This document shows, piece by piece, positions 44,329 through 53,308 of a stretch of 64,000 nt of DNA. Every line of letters begins with the position of its first letter. Position 1 is the stretch's first letter. The stretch is taken from assembly GCF_010993705.1 (NCBI RefSeq), contig NZ_WOFO01000005.1, positions 62,001-126,000 of the forward strand, read 5' to 3'. A program made the translations under genes and the position numbers. The DNA comes from Cyclobacterium sp. SYSU L10401. Its GTDB lineage: Bacteria; Bacteroidota; Bacteroidia; Cytophagales; Cyclobacteriaceae. The notes beneath the pieces are model-generated. The model saw only the letters and a list, made by a program, of their open reading frames with translations. It was not told the DNA's origin and searched no databases.

Positions 44329-45249
44329 TCACGCCGACTTCACCCTTCTGCTAATCTTATTCAACAGGTCAAGTTTATTATTACTTCCAGCCTTTTTGAA
44401 AATATTCTGTATGTGCTTGTTGACGGTCCTTTCGGAGATATTCATCGTATCGCCGATTTCCTTGTAAATGTAGCCATCCCTGACCAATTGGCAGATCTCC
44501 GTTTCCCTTTTGGTAAGTCCCAAATTCTTACACCGGATGGCGAAAATTTCCTCTTCATTTTTGGTTTGGATCAGGTCCAGTGTTTCCAGATCCTTGCGGT
44601 TTTCCTCTATCATGTTCCGGAAAAAAAGAAAGGTGATGATCAGGAATCCGCCGTTGGTAAAGAGCACCTCTGTAAGTTGGGTTACCTGCAAGTAGGCCAA
44701 TAAGGGCATCAGGGCCCAGGGGGCTACGGCAATGTAGGATAAAATGGCATCGAAAGAGGCTTTTCTATTTTTATATCGCTGCCGAATGCCCCATAGGATG
44801 TTGTATACCATGTAAAACGCATAGGCAAACGGAATAATCATTCCCACATAGATGACCGTCATCAAATCCAACCCAAGGGGATAGAGTATGCAGAAGAAAA
44901 TGATAAAGGGCAAAATCAGGAAGATCAGCACGCCATATTTGGCATGAAATTCCAGATGGGTGATGTTGTAGGACTGGTAAAAATAATAGGGAAAATAGGC
45001 GCCCATGGAAAAACCGGCCCCATAGGCCAGGATGTATTGAAATACTACCGACAGGGGAAGGTTTTCGTCGGGAAAGAGACCTCCGGCAATATTATAAATG
45101 ATCAGTAAGAATAGCAGGATCAGGTAATATTTTCTCTTTTTCTCTTTGGGCTTTTGCAGGTAAAAGACCAGTTGGTGGGAAAACATTAACGTTTCCAGAA
45201 TTACAAACAGAAGGGTTACAATATGTATTTCAGTATTGAGAACGGTCAT
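44329..45249 (-). CDS. LuxR-type regulator with seven-helix membrane domain
   Basis: A 306-aa protein. The N-terminal 220 residues contain about seven membrane helices (for example VTLLFVILETLMFSHQLVFY and VLIFLILPFIIFFCILYPLG). The C-terminal 65 residues are a LuxR helix-turn-helix: LGLTKRETEICQLVRDG, then YKEIGDTMNISERTVNKHIQ. It should be a membrane-bound transcription factor sensing an unknown signal. The gene is 5 bases downstream of the GNAT gene and in the same direction. The ligand is not known. Confidence 0.82.
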   Translation of the reverse strand: MTVLNTEIHIVTLLFVILETLMFSHQLVFYLQKPKEKKRKYYLILLFLLIIYNIAGGLFPDENLPLSVVFQYILAYGAGFSMGAYFPYYFYQSYNITHLEFHAKYGVLIFLILPFIIFFCILYPLGLDLMTVIYVGMIIPFAYAFYMVYNILWGIRQRYKNRKASFDAILSYIAVAPWALMPLLAYLQVTQLTEVLFTNGGFLIITFLFFRNMIEENRKDLETLDLIQTKNEEEIFAIRCKNLGLTKRETEICQLVRDGYIYKEIGDTMNISERTVNKHIQNIFKKAGSNNKLDLLNKISRRVKSA

Positions 45250-45254
45250 GGCGT

Positions 45255-45818
45255 TCAGGCAGTTTTTAGAAAATAGAACGGAAACCCAAACCGCTCTGAA
45301 ACGGTATAAATCTCCATGCCGTGTTTTTGGTACCAGGGCAGGTTTCGCTGGGTAGAGGTTTCTAGGTAGACCGGCCGGTCGAGCGTCCTGGAGTAATCCA
45401 ATACATGCTTCAGCACAGCCGTCCCAAAGCCATTCCCTTGCCGCTCCGGATTTACACCAATAAACCAGAGGTAGGTAAACGGTTCGCTGGGGTAATGCTT
45501 TTTGATAAAGGATTCCCTGGCCAAGGCCTTGGGAATGTTGCCCAGGCCGATAGTTTTAAGTATCAACTGTATATCCAGATAGGTGCTTTTCCAGGAGAAC
45601 TTTTTCCGATCCTGAAACTGGATCATGGCGCAAGCATCGCCATCATCCGAAATAAATACCTCACCGGTATCCATGCAGTTGTCAAAGGAATACTCCATCA
45701 AATAGCGGATCTTTTTCTCTTGCTTCCCGGCAATGTAGTTGACGCTCTTGTTTTTTTTGAATGCTTCCAGCAGGATGGTTACCACTTTCTCCCGATCATT
45801 TTGGGTTGCTCTTCTCAT
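45255..45818 (-). CDS. GNAT-family acetyltransferase
   Basis: A 187-aa protein with the GNAT core. The second half contains FTYLWFIGVNPERQGNGFGT, in which RQGNGFG is the acetyl-CoA-binding Q/RxxGxG/A loop, then VYLETSTQRNLPWYQKHG. The first half is typical for small-molecule acetyltransferases. It is followed closely by the LuxR-type gene, so the two may be linked functionally. The substrate is unknown. It lies next to a long noncoding gap. Confidence 0.85.
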   Translation of the reverse strand: MRRATQNDREKVVTILLEAFKKNKSVNYIAGKQEKKIRYLMEYSFDNCMDTGEVFISDDGDACAMIQFQDRKKFSWKSTYLDIQLILKTIGLGNIPKALARESFIKKHYPSEPFTYLWFIGVNPERQGNGFGTAVLKHVLDYSRTLDRPVYLETSTQRNLPWYQKHGMEIYTVSERFGFPFYFLKTA

Positions 45819-46466
45819 AATTTTAATTTTTAAATCCGAGTTGCGAGGATTTTCCTCCCCTCCTCCCCCACAAATCCGTATGGAAAAAGGAGGGGCAAGT
45901 TCGTTTTTGGCAGAAAAAAACCGGGAGGTTTTTTGTCGGTCAAAGACACAACTTGCAAGGACCGCGCACAGCGGGTTTTAGGGTTAATTCAAAGTGCGTT
46001 TTTGGACGTTCTTTCATCCTACAGAGATGTAAATAAGAACGGTTTTACTATAGTATACTAAATGAATAATCCTATTTTTACCAACTAATATAAATTTATA
46101 TCTAAATAAAAGCAAATATATTTAACTATTTTTTCATATATACGGATGCAGGAATAGCTATAAATCCGGCTATTTGAATAGCCGCATACAGGAAAATACA
46201 GCTACCGATAGCATTTGAAGCAACCATCTGACAGGTCCAGTGGATCGCTATGCTTATTGAATATTGGTATATCCGTATAAATTGCTAATCAGATAACTAT
46301 ATATCTACATATAGAACTATTTGCTTTGGAAAGCTAGCAAAGGCTGTCCACTTTTAAGACCCCCGTCTACGTTAAGCCAGGACCCGGCCAGGAAAGGCTG
46401 CTGTTAAAAGAAAAAGCACCCATTTAGGAAAGCAGGCAAATTTTCTTCAAAATTTACCAGGCTGCG
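45819..46466. other. long AT-rich control region
   Basis: About 650 bases without a gene between the GNAT gene and the primase. It has several AT-rich palindromic patches, for example TATATACGGAT near 46138 and ATATCCGTATA near 46269, and TCTACATATAGA near 46304. The position next to replication genes and the repeat-like A/T composition make it a candidate replication or control region. Nothing more specific can be claimed. Confidence 0.4.
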
Positions 46467-47342
46467 TTATCTTTTTGGACCATGATTTTTCCTACTCATC
46501 CAGTACTCATTTAGGTCCTTAAACGAACCAATGATCCCGGAACAATCCTGGCTTTGGGGAAGGGATTGCGTCAATTTCTCCGTTGCTGCCCTTCCCGCCT
46601 GATCCCTGTCCAGAAACAGATTTACCTGCCGGTATTTCTGTATTTCAGGCATGGCCGATTTTAAACTGGACAGGGAGTTAAGCACCATAAAATCCATTCG
46701 GTACCGTTCCGCCTTCCTCATTTCCACATAACTCATCAGGTCGAATATGCCCTCGAACAGGCAGAGATCGGCTGCATTGTTCCGGTAATGCGAAACCCCC
46801 TGAGCGGTGCAGCCCTTCCAGTATTTGTTCCGTATTGACCAGCCATTTTCATTTTCGTTGCCCAACCCAAAATACCTTTTGTTCCCAATGCGGTAGTATA
46901 CCTCCCGGCAGAAGTCGCTTGCCGCCTCCAATGATATGCCCCTGGAGTGCAGGTAATCCGTAATGGCACGATTGTTTCCAAGAGGCTTGGTTTTAATGAT
47001 GGTAATCCCAGGTGGTTCCTTTTCGGAAGGCTTCGCGTTGGATAGAATTGGCGGGTGAAGAAAAAAAGAGGATCCGCTTATGGTGGCGATTTCCTGGATG
47101 GCCTCCGAAATGGTAAAATTTGGGTTCATTTTCAAAACCAGGTCAATCAGGGTGCCACCAGCATTCCCATCGCCGAAATCTACCCAGAGATTCTTGATGG
47201 GGTGAACTTTAAATGAAGGCGTCTTTTCCTCCCGGTAAGGAGACAAGTAAAAACAGTAGCCTGCTTTTACTTTGCTTGGTTTTATTCCCAGTTGATCCAG
47301 ATAAGTTACTATGGATATCTTATTGGCTTCTTTGGCATTCAT
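46467..47342 (-). CDS. traP: TraP-like DNA primase lacking canonical zinc ligands
   Basis: A 291-aa protein of the CHC2-Toprim primase type found in conjugative transposons. The N-terminal part reads CFYLSPYREEKTPSFKVHP, then NLWVDFGDGNAGGTLIDLV, where the Cys/His zinc ligands of normal DnaG (CPFH...C..C) are mostly replaced, as in TraP-like proteins. The Toprim domain has LFEGIFDLMSYVEMRK near 190 and VNLFLDRDQAGRAATEKL near 260, with the catalytic Glu and Asp pair. It may prime replication of the transferred strand in the recipient. The VapE-like ATPase is next upstream. Confidence 0.82.
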   Translation of the reverse strand: MNAKEANKISIVTYLDQLGIKPSKVKAGYCFYLSPYREEKTPSFKVHPIKNLWVDFGDGNAGGTLIDLVLKMNPNFTISEAIQEIATISGSSFFLHPPILSNAKPSEKEPPGITIIKTKPLGNNRAITDYLHSRGISLEAASDFCREVYYRIGNKRYFGLGNENENGWSIRNKYWKGCTAQGVSHYRNNAADLCLFEGIFDLMSYVEMRKAERYRMDFMVLNSLSSLKSAMPEIQKYRQVNLFLDRDQAGRAATEKLTQSLPQSQDCSGIIGSFKDLNEYWMSRKNHGPKR

Positions 47343-47550
47343 GGTCTTAAAGTTTAATTTTTTTAAAAACCACCTACTACACCTACTACCTTACTACATT
47401 TCGCTGTTTATAAATTGATATTCAGTCATTTATGACTATTAGAAATTAAAAGGCATCTTACTACAAAAATCCTTTTTGTAGTAGGTTGTAGTAACTTGAT
47501 ATATTTTATCCTACTACACTTTATTTAATTGATTATCAATTGTTTAAATG

Positions 47551-48789
47551 TTATTTGTAGTAAGTAGTAGGTTGATTATGTTTAATGTAATACCCCTTTT
47601 CGGGGAAGGTTTGGGCTTCGCTTCTCCGCACCTGGGTCTGAATGTGGCCGAGCAGTTTCAGGGCCTTGCCGATTTCTACCGGGCTGATCCTTAGGTTTCC
47701 GGAAAGGTTCAAGGTCAGCTGGTGACAAATCTCAGTGGCCGTCATGAATTTGTCATGGTCCTCTTTGGTACCAGGGGAAAAGAACTTCTGCACCAGTTCC
47801 ACTTCGGGCGAAATGGTTTTGTACTGATTGTTCATCAGTTCATTTTCCTGGATTTCAGCAGCCGTCATCTCGTATTGGAAATCCGACTGAAACAACTGAT
47901 AGGCTTGAGCCCAAACCCGGTCGATATCGATATCTGTTTTATAGTCCCAGTTGATCGCCCTTACCGTAAAGCAGAGCCAGCGTACACTACCCGTCACATC
48001 GGTCAGGAACTCGGCCTTATTGGTGGATCCCCAGATGGATGCCCTTCTAGGTTCCATTTTGGGTTTTTTATCATAAGGGTGCCGGACCTTGACATGCGAT
48101 TTGCTCATCAAGGTTTTCTGTGCGTTGATCTCGGTTTTGGAAAGGGTGGAAAGTTCGTCCTGGATAATCCCGAAATTCTGGCTCAAAGCGATCAGGCTGT
48201 CCTTGTCCACAGAGATATTTTCTGCATGGTATGCCATTAAGTGATTCGGTATCAGAAAACGGGTCAGAGTAGTCTTGCCGCTGTTCTGTTGCTCTTGGAC
48301 AAAGATCAGGGCCTGCTTATTAAAGAAGTCATCCCGTAAGCAACAAGCCACACAGCGGACCAACCATTTTTTGAACTGCAGCTCGAAGCGCTGCTGACCA
48401 AATACCTGGACATAGCCGCTGAATTTTTGGATATAGTCTCCATGGAGGGTTTGATCCCATTTGTTCCGGACCTGTTTAAAATACTCCACAAAAGGGTTGG
48501 TTTTGGGAATAAAGTCCGAACAAAGGAAGGTGTTGATTTCACCTACAGACGTGCGGTACCCGGCTTGCCGGCATTCTATGTAAAGGGTATTGGGATTGAC
48601 TGGGCTGTAGCTGTTCCCTTCTTTCTCTCTGGCAAAGACTTCGTTTAGTACCAGGTTATTCTTAAAGTCGTATTTTGACATCAGGAATTTAATCATCCGG
48701 ATGGTCGGGCTGGAAGATTTCTCATCTATCTTCCTGATAGGGTTTTCCTCGTCCATTATTCTGTAGGTTTTGGGTTGGTAAATCCACAC
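47551..48789 (-). CDS. VapE/VirE-like ATPase
   Basis: A 412-aa protein of the VapE (VirE N-domain) ATPase type. The P-loop is FVQEQQNSGKTTLTRFL near residue 165, the Walker B-like stretch is FGIIQDELSTLSKTEINAQK near 210, and RRASIWGSTNKAEFL near 250 carries the sensor-like GSTN motif. Such proteins are superfamily 3-like helicases or primase partners in plasmids, phages and ICEs. The long AT-rich gap to the TraP-like gene may carry control elements. Length is normal. Confidence 0.8.
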   Translation of the reverse strand: MWIYQPKTYRIMDEENPIRKIDEKSSSPTIRMIKFLMSKYDFKNNLVLNEVFAREKEGNSYSPVNPNTLYIECRQAGYRTSVGEINTFLCSDFIPKTNPFVEYFKQVRNKWDQTLHGDYIQKFSGYVQVFGQQRFELQFKKWLVRCVACCLRDDFFNKQALIFVQEQQNSGKTTLTRFLIPNHLMAYHAENISVDKDSLIALSQNFGIIQDELSTLSKTEINAQKTLMSKSHVKVRHPYDKKPKMEPRRASIWGSTNKAEFLTDVTGSVRWLCFTVRAINWDYKTDIDIDRVWAQAYQLFQSDFQYEMTAAEIQENELMNNQYKTISPEVELVQKFFSPGTKEDHDKFMTATEICHQLTLNLSGNLRISPVEIGKALKLLGHIQTQVRRSEAQTFPEKGYYIKHNQPTTYYK

Positions 48790-48872
48790 AGAAATGGTAT
48801 ATTTGACTCATTCAAAGAGGGATACCATTTCCTACATGAAATTATAGCAAGCGGATCGGGCATGATCCGCTT

Positions 48873-49154
48873 TTATTTTTTCCGGCCATTTTTCTGGTGA
48901 CCTGCATTGAGTATATCCGACTTTTTGAAATATACCCTGGTGTTGATCACCTGCTCTTTGAGGAAACCTTCCCTGCGCCAGTTATTGATGGTGGTACGGG
49001 AGCGGCCCAGCAGCTTCATGGCTTCGGGGATCTGTATCAGTTCGTCTTCCTGTACCGGTGGCTTCAGTTCGGGGATTATTCTGGCGGCCACTTCCTCGGC
49101 AATCTCCTGGATGAGTTGCCTTTTGTCGATGGGGGAAAAGATCAAGTCGTTCAT
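48873..49154 (-). CDS. excisionase-like HTH protein
   Basis: A 93-aa protein with a MerR/excisionase-type helix-turn-helix: IQIPEAMKLLGRSRTTINNW, then RREGFLKEQVINTRVYFKKS, near residues 42-82. The N-terminal 35 residues form a helix. Small HTH proteins of this type regulate excision or replication in Bacteroidota ICEs. It lies directly upstream of the VapE-like gene, in the same direction. Confidence 0.8.
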   Translation of the reverse strand: MNDLIFSPIDKRQLIQEIAEEVAARIIPELKPPVQEDELIQIPEAMKLLGRSRTTINNWRREGFLKEQVINTRVYFKKSDILNAGHQKNGRKK

Positions 49155-49476
49155 ATTCGGTTTGTGTTTGATTGATGGCCGAATATGGTCAGAAGTTGGC
49201 AGGGGTAGTTAGCTGGGGTAGTACCCCAACTTTTCAGAAACCGTCATAGCTGGCGATTATAGCTGATTTTTAAATGAAAAAATTCTGGGGTAGGTTTGGA
49301 TCGGGGAATATTTGTTGGGGCTTTTCCTATTTAGGCATGAAAAAACTGGGTTACTTTGTGAAAATTAGAATGCCTGCGCCGTTAGGGCTTTGAGGCTATA
49401 CTTCCCCACCAATGAAACAAAAAAAATGGCGTACAATACGAAGTTGTTTCGAGGTATTTTAGGGAGTATTGTTTAA
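49155..49476. promoter_or_regulatory. upstream region of the excisionase-like gene with a 15-bp palindrome
   Basis: About 320 bases with no gene. TGGGGTA at 49214-49220 and TACCCCA at 49222-49228 form a perfect 7-bp inverted repeat around one base, about 60 bases upstream of the excisionase-like start. It is a plausible operator, perhaps for self-regulation. The rest shows nothing recognisable. Confidence 0.5.
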
Positions 49477-49511
49477 TTTAATGAGAAGTACCCTGGCTAC
49501 TTCTCATTAAA
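49477..49511. terminator. bidirectional terminator-like hairpin
   Basis: TTTAATGAGAAGTA (49477-49490) and TACTTCTCATTAAA (49498-49511) form a perfect 14-bp stem around a 7-base loop. It lies 10 bases after the stop of the putative Rhs immunity gene on the minus strand, so it should end that transcript. Confidence 0.7.
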
Positions 49512-49520
49512 CCAACGGTG

Positions 49521-50105
49521 TTAATTACAATAAAATCCATAGGGACTTAGGGACCCAAACTTTGGGCTCGTCGATTTAGGCAATTTTTCTACATATTCCA
49601 AAAACTTCTCATACAGTTCCGGAGGAGGCTCCGATTCATGGATATTAACTGATGGGATGTAAGCAATGAAATATCCCCAGCAATCCGTGTTGAAAACATA
49701 GGCTTTTACTACTTCATTATTGAGGTCACCTGGTTTGATATATAACTTAGTTTTTACACCTACATATTTCAAATGAATTGGTACCGGGATTGGTGATAAA
49801 TATAGTATATCATCGCCTCTAATAAATATTTCTCTTTCAACATCTTTTAAATCATGATTCAATTTATAATAATAATCTGCTATTTTACCTCCCTCATTTT
49901 GATTTTTTCCTACCAATGTTTGAGTAATCCCATTAGATCTTTCTTCATATCCGTATCTTACAACAAACTCGTTTTGTGCCTTTTCAAATAGATTTTTCGT
50001 TTTAAGTTTCCAAAACCCAACGTAAACATACCATAGTATTGGAGCTGTAACCGAGATCACCACCATAGATATTAGGAATTTTTTGACGCTAAATCTCATA
50101 TCCAC
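49521..50105 (-). CDS. putative Rhs immunity protein (membrane-anchored)
   Basis: A 194-aa protein with one N-terminal membrane segment (KKFLISMVVISVTAPILWYVY, residues about 8-28) and a periplasmic or outward domain rich in aromatic residues. It starts 2 bases after the stop of the orphan Rhs tip, the normal place for the cognate immunity gene. A membrane-anchored immunity protein suggests that the toxin acts at or across the inner membrane. No family is recognised. The call rests on position. Confidence 0.55.
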   Translation of the reverse strand: MDMRFSVKKFLISMVVISVTAPILWYVYVGFWKLKTKNLFEKAQNEFVVRYGYEERSNGITQTLVGKNQNEGGKIADYYYKLNHDLKDVEREIFIRGDDILYLSPIPVPIHLKYVGVKTKLYIKPGDLNNEVVKAYVFNTDCWGYFIAYIPSVNIHESEPPPELYEKFLEYVEKLPKSTSPKFGSLSPYGFYCN

Positions 50106-50107
50106 TA

Positions 50108-50989
50108 CTACTTATTGTATTCATTTTCTTTTTCAGAATAGGATTGAGACTTCCAAATCCCATCAGATTTAAAGTCATTTCCAGATTCAACAACTCCACT
50201 AAAAACCTGTATTCCTGTATTTTTACCATCTACCATAATTTCACTAATTGCTTCTACAGGATTTAAACCATCCGATTCAAGTATTTTTGGAGTACTTACA
50301 TACCAATCTTTTCCTCTCTCGATGGCATTTGCCTCTGAATTTGAAATCGATATGGATTCAAAAATTATGGATTGATCACCGGTTTTTATACTTCCTCCAA
50401 TCCCTGCGCCGAACCTTATTCCAAAAAGATTCTCGCCGATTTGTACGCTTGCCCCCAAGCCCCATTTAGCACTCACTGTACTCATTGACACACCAATAGC
50501 TTCCATCGCCTTGGAAAAAGTAGGTTTATTAAATGCAAAGCTGAATCCACCGTCCATGCTCACCTCCGCACCGGCAATCAATCTTGGATTATGACTACTT
50601 TCTTCCAGGTTTTGATTTCCGGGCCACACGGCCGAATAAGTCTTAAATTGGGTTTTACCAATCATATCCCAGGCAGTACCCTTTGAAATCCCTAAATTTC
50701 CACCGAAAAAGTTTCCGACTGCAACATTTAGCCCCTCGGAATAAATACTGGTGGAATTCCAATATTCTAACCCATCTAGGTCAATCCCATCAATTGGCCT
50801 ATTACTCGCAAACTGATAAGGGGTTAACTCAGGATAGCTTGATGTCAACGGATCCACACTCAAAAACTTCGCTATGGAGGGGTTGTAGATCCTAAAGCCG
50901 TAGTCGTAATGGCTCTTAGAACCCCATTCTCCGGATGAATCTTCCTCCTTGCCATTGAACCCATATCGGTACGCTCCTGCACAACATTT
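50108..50989 (-). CDS. orphan Rhs C-terminal tip (toxin module), 5'-truncated
   Basis: The frame is open from 50989, where a TGA (50990-50992) blocks it, to the stop at 50108. It begins inside the Rhs core: YRYGFNGKEEDSSGEWGSKS, then YDYGFRIYNPSIAKFLSVDP, then LTPYQFASNRPIDGIDLDG. After this conserved end follow about 220 residues of a variable toxin domain with a Gly-rich hydrophobic stretch (GASVQIGENLFGIRFGAGIG). Without a start it can only be made after recombination with a full Rhs gene. The first ATG-like start, a GTG at 50863, is inside the core. It is paired with the gene at 49521. Confidence 0.7.
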   Translation of the reverse strand, partial: KCCAGAYRYGFNGKEEDSSGEWGSKSHYDYGFRIYNPSIAKFLSVDPLTSSYPELTPYQFASNRPIDGIDLDGLEYWNSTSIYSEGLNVAVGNFFGGNLGISKGTAWDMIGKTQFKTYSAVWPGNQNLEESSHNPRLIAGAEVSMDGGFSFAFNKPTFSKAMEAIGVSMSTVSAKWGLGASVQIGENLFGIRFGAGIGGSIKTGDQSIIFESISISNSEANAIERGKDWYVSTPKILESDGLNPVEAISEIMVDGKNTGIQVFSGVVESGNDFKSDGIWKSQSYSEKENEYNK

Positions 50990-51941
50990 TCAGTTGGTTT
51001 TCAACTCTCTTTCACAACTTCTAAAGAACGTTTCGCCTATATGGACAACCATAAAGATAGTTTTTTTCTTTCAGTTGAAAAGTTTTTCAGTTGAAAAAAA
51101 AAGAAGGTGTGCGCGGGCTGCCTTTTTGTAAAACATTCCTTAAAAGAAAAAACGAAAAAAAAGAAAGCCCCCAATCCGGCGGGTATGGGTAAAAAGCAAG
51201 GGAGTGGAGCGGTTTAAGGTGCGCCTGCCTGCCGTAGGCAGGGTGGGTTGCGTGCGGGTAAATAGCGCAACGGACTTGTTTTTTAAAGGCGGGCAGGCTG
51301 TGCGTACCTGCCTAACTTTGCTCTTCCTTTTTGTTGTTTTTTCCTGCACGCAACAGCTTTCGGAGACGGTACCCGGCATCGTGGGCGGGGAAAGCCCCCG
51401 GTTGATCCCGGGGGTTGGGGGTTAGACCTTTAGGCGGCGGCCTTTTCGTGCATTGGGCTGCGGGCCGCCTGCGGGTGCCGCCGACAGCCTGCCGGAAAAA
51501 GCCTGGCGATGGAATGCGACTGGCAGTGATCCCGACAGGCTATGCCACTAAAAGTTTAAGACCATAATGGCCTGTCGGGAGGTCTGTCGGTGGCCCGCGG
51601 GCCCGCCATAACCCTGGCTGTGGTCCCGATGTTGGCGGTATGAGCGTAGCGTCCCGAAGGGCATACGGCCATAAATCGGGAGGGAACAGCCGTGAGGAAG
51701 AGGAAGGAGCGCAAAAGGCATGACAGGCTCGGAGCGTAGCGAAGACCCGGAGGGTGGTGCAGCTGCCTGGAACATCCTGTTTTTTTAAACTATTCGTGGA
51801 AGGCTGCCGCGCCGGGCTGGCGTGGCTTTTTGCCGGATGACGATGACGAACGCCGCTTTACCTGTGAACGTTGTCGCTACTCCAGGCGTCATTTCGGAGC
51901 GTCCGGCTATGTCGCTTGAGAGGAGATGTGTAACGGATGGT
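50990..51941. other. GC-rich structured noncoding region
   Basis: About 950 bases with no convincing protein. From about 51100 the GC content is clearly higher than the surroundings. It holds several hairpins, for example CCCCCGG/CCGGGGG around TTGATC at 51395-51414 and a CCTGCC-GTA-GGCAGG stem near 51230, and related motifs such as GAGCGTAGCGTCCCGAAGGG (near 51639) and GGAGCGTAGCGAAGACCCGG (near 51731). An AT-rich border with TCAGTTGAAAAG repeats (51070-51098) precedes it. It may be the noncoding end of the adjacent recombinase element or a structured RNA. Confidence 0.4.
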
Positions 51942-52175
51942 TTATATCCCGCCTAACAGTTCAATGAATTCCTCTGGCGTAATTTCTACTTGCCGAAGTA
52001 CCGCCCGTAATAATGAACGGCCGATATCTCTGCCCTTATGATGTGGTATTGTGGTATAACGGCCATCGGGATGACGATAAAAAACATGGCTTCCTTTTTG
52101 CCTTTTTATTTCAAACCCCAACAGTAAAAGAACCTTTTCTAAGGTTTTGGCATCTACCAACGGTAGTTTACTCAT
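51942..52175 (-). CDS. hicA: HicA toxin
   Basis: A 77-aa protein with the HicA (YcfA-like) fold. LEKVLLLLGFEIKRQKGSHV followed by FYRHPDGRYTTIPHHKGRDI carries the catalytic His in KGSHVF and the conserved GRYTTIPxHxGxDI. HicA cleaves mRNA. It overlaps the HicB stop by 4 bases. Order hicB-hicA. Confidence 0.9.
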   Translation of the reverse strand: MSKLPLVDAKTLEKVLLLLGFEIKRQKGSHVFYRHPDGRYTTIPHHKGRDIGRSLLRAVLRQVEITPEEFIELLGGI

Positions 52176-52420
52176 ACAGCTATCGATATCTGTTGGAAGC
52201 CTATAAACTCGGACAGGTCGCTTAGTTCTTCAGGGCTCAGCTCTTCCAGGCACAACTCAATAACTTCTTTTAAATTAGTTTGTAACTCGTCTAATGTGGC
52301 TGCTTGGGTATAGGCACCCGGCAGGTTAGGAACAAGCCCCACATAGAGGCCTGTCTCCTTATCTTTTTCTATTTGGGCCGTAAACTGATAAGTTTTCATA
52401 GTAATCATAAAGGTAAACAT
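52172..52420 (-). CDS. hicB: HicB antitoxin
   Basis: An 82-aa protein, or 75 aa if the Met at residue 8 is the start (52399). YQFTAQIEKDKETGLYVGLV, then PNLPGAYTQAATLDELQTNL, is the HicB partial RNase H-like fold. No DNA-binding C-terminal domain is visible. It overlaps the HicA gene, and the pair lies just downstream of the recombinase pair in the same direction, probably stabilising the element. Confidence 0.88.
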   Translation of the reverse strand: MFTFMITMKTYQFTAQIEKDKETGLYVGLVPNLPGAYTQAATLDELQTNLKEVIELCLEELSPEELSDLSEFIGFQQISIAV

Positions 52421-52444
52421 TTTATATGGTTATTTAAGTTTCTT

Positions 52445-53308
52445 TCACCCCAAAGGATGGTGTTTCTGTACCGCCACTTTCAGCTCTTCGAGCTGTGCCT
52501 GTTTGTATTTCTCCGTTGCCGAGGGGTATTTATGACCGGCAAACACCTGGACAATCCTCAGGTCGTTCCCTGCTCTCAGAAGATTGGTGATGACACTTTG
52601 TCTGATCGTCCGGCAGTTGACCTTCCGGGGTGCATAAAGCCCCTTAAAGCTCCTTGTGACCTGCTTGGTGATATCTTCCGAAGTTACCGGGTGCTGACGG
52701 CTTCCGATAAGTAGTGCTTCACTTTCATTGTCCTTTAATAGTTTCGGCCTGACCTGGCTGAGGTACTCATGAAAAAGCATGATCTGTTCAGGTTTCAGCT
52801 GTAATTCCCTGCTGTTGGTCTTGGGCGTTCCCCTGATGTAGATGCTTCCCCTGTCCAGGTTCACATCGTTGGTTTTCAGGTTCTCCAGTTCGGCCGGTAA
52901 CAGTCCCTGGTAAACCAAAAGGCCCATCAGTACCCGGTTCCGGTAAGTGAGTACAGTGTACCGCTCTTTGCGGTCCAGCAGTTTTTCCAGTTCTTCCGCT
53001 GTGAATAAATCCTGCAACTGAATGTCCCTTGATTGTTTGTCCCTTAGTTTTATTGACCTGGACGGGTTGTCCTTTCTTTTCCCGCTGGCATGCAGGTAGC
53101 TGTAATAGGCTTTGATGCTGCAAAGTATCCGGTTGAGTGTGGCCGGGTTGCCGTAGCGCTTGCGTAAAGCCCCGAGGTAATTGGCAATGTCCTTGTGCAT
53201 GGCCACGGCCGCCCCGGGCTGGTTCTGCAGGTAGGCCTGTATTTCCCGCCCGTAAGCTGTTGCCGTTTTGGGCGTATACTGCTGCTGTAAGTATTGCTCA
53301 AGTGTCAT
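52445..53308 (-). CDS. tyrosine recombinase lacking key catalytic residues
   Basis: A 287-aa Xer-like protein. The N-terminal SAM-like domain begins LEQYLQQQYTPKTATAYGRE. In the C-terminal domain the first catalytic Arg is lost (VYQGLLPAELENLKTND, where GLRxxEL is expected). The HxLR motif reads CRTIRQSVIT, so the His is replaced while the second Arg is kept. GHKYPSATEKYK keeps the final His and the Tyr nucleophile. It therefore looks inactive or crippled and may serve as a partner of the intact recombinase upstream, whose stop overlaps its start by 4 bases. Xer-like pairs in which both members are intact are more usual. Confidence 0.8.
   Translation of the reverse strand: MTLEQYLQQQYTPKTATAYGREIQAYLQNQPGAAVAMHKDIANYLGALRKRYGNPATLNRILCSIKAYYSYLHASGKRKDNPSRSIKLRDKQSRDIQLQDLFTAEELEKLLDRKERYTVLTYRNRVLMGLLVYQGLLPAELENLKTNDVNLDRGSIYIRGTPKTNSRELQLKPEQIMLFHEYLSQVRPKLLKDNESEALLIGSRQHPVTSEDITKQVTRSFKGLYAPRKVNCRTIRQSVITNLLRAGNDLRIVQVFAGHKYPSATEKYKQAQLEELKVAVQKHHPLG

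Noticed and set aside
51548-51775. A 75-codon open frame in the GC-rich noncoding region.
   Set aside because: It has the composition expected from chance frames in GC-rich DNA, overlaps hairpins, and shows no recognisable domain.
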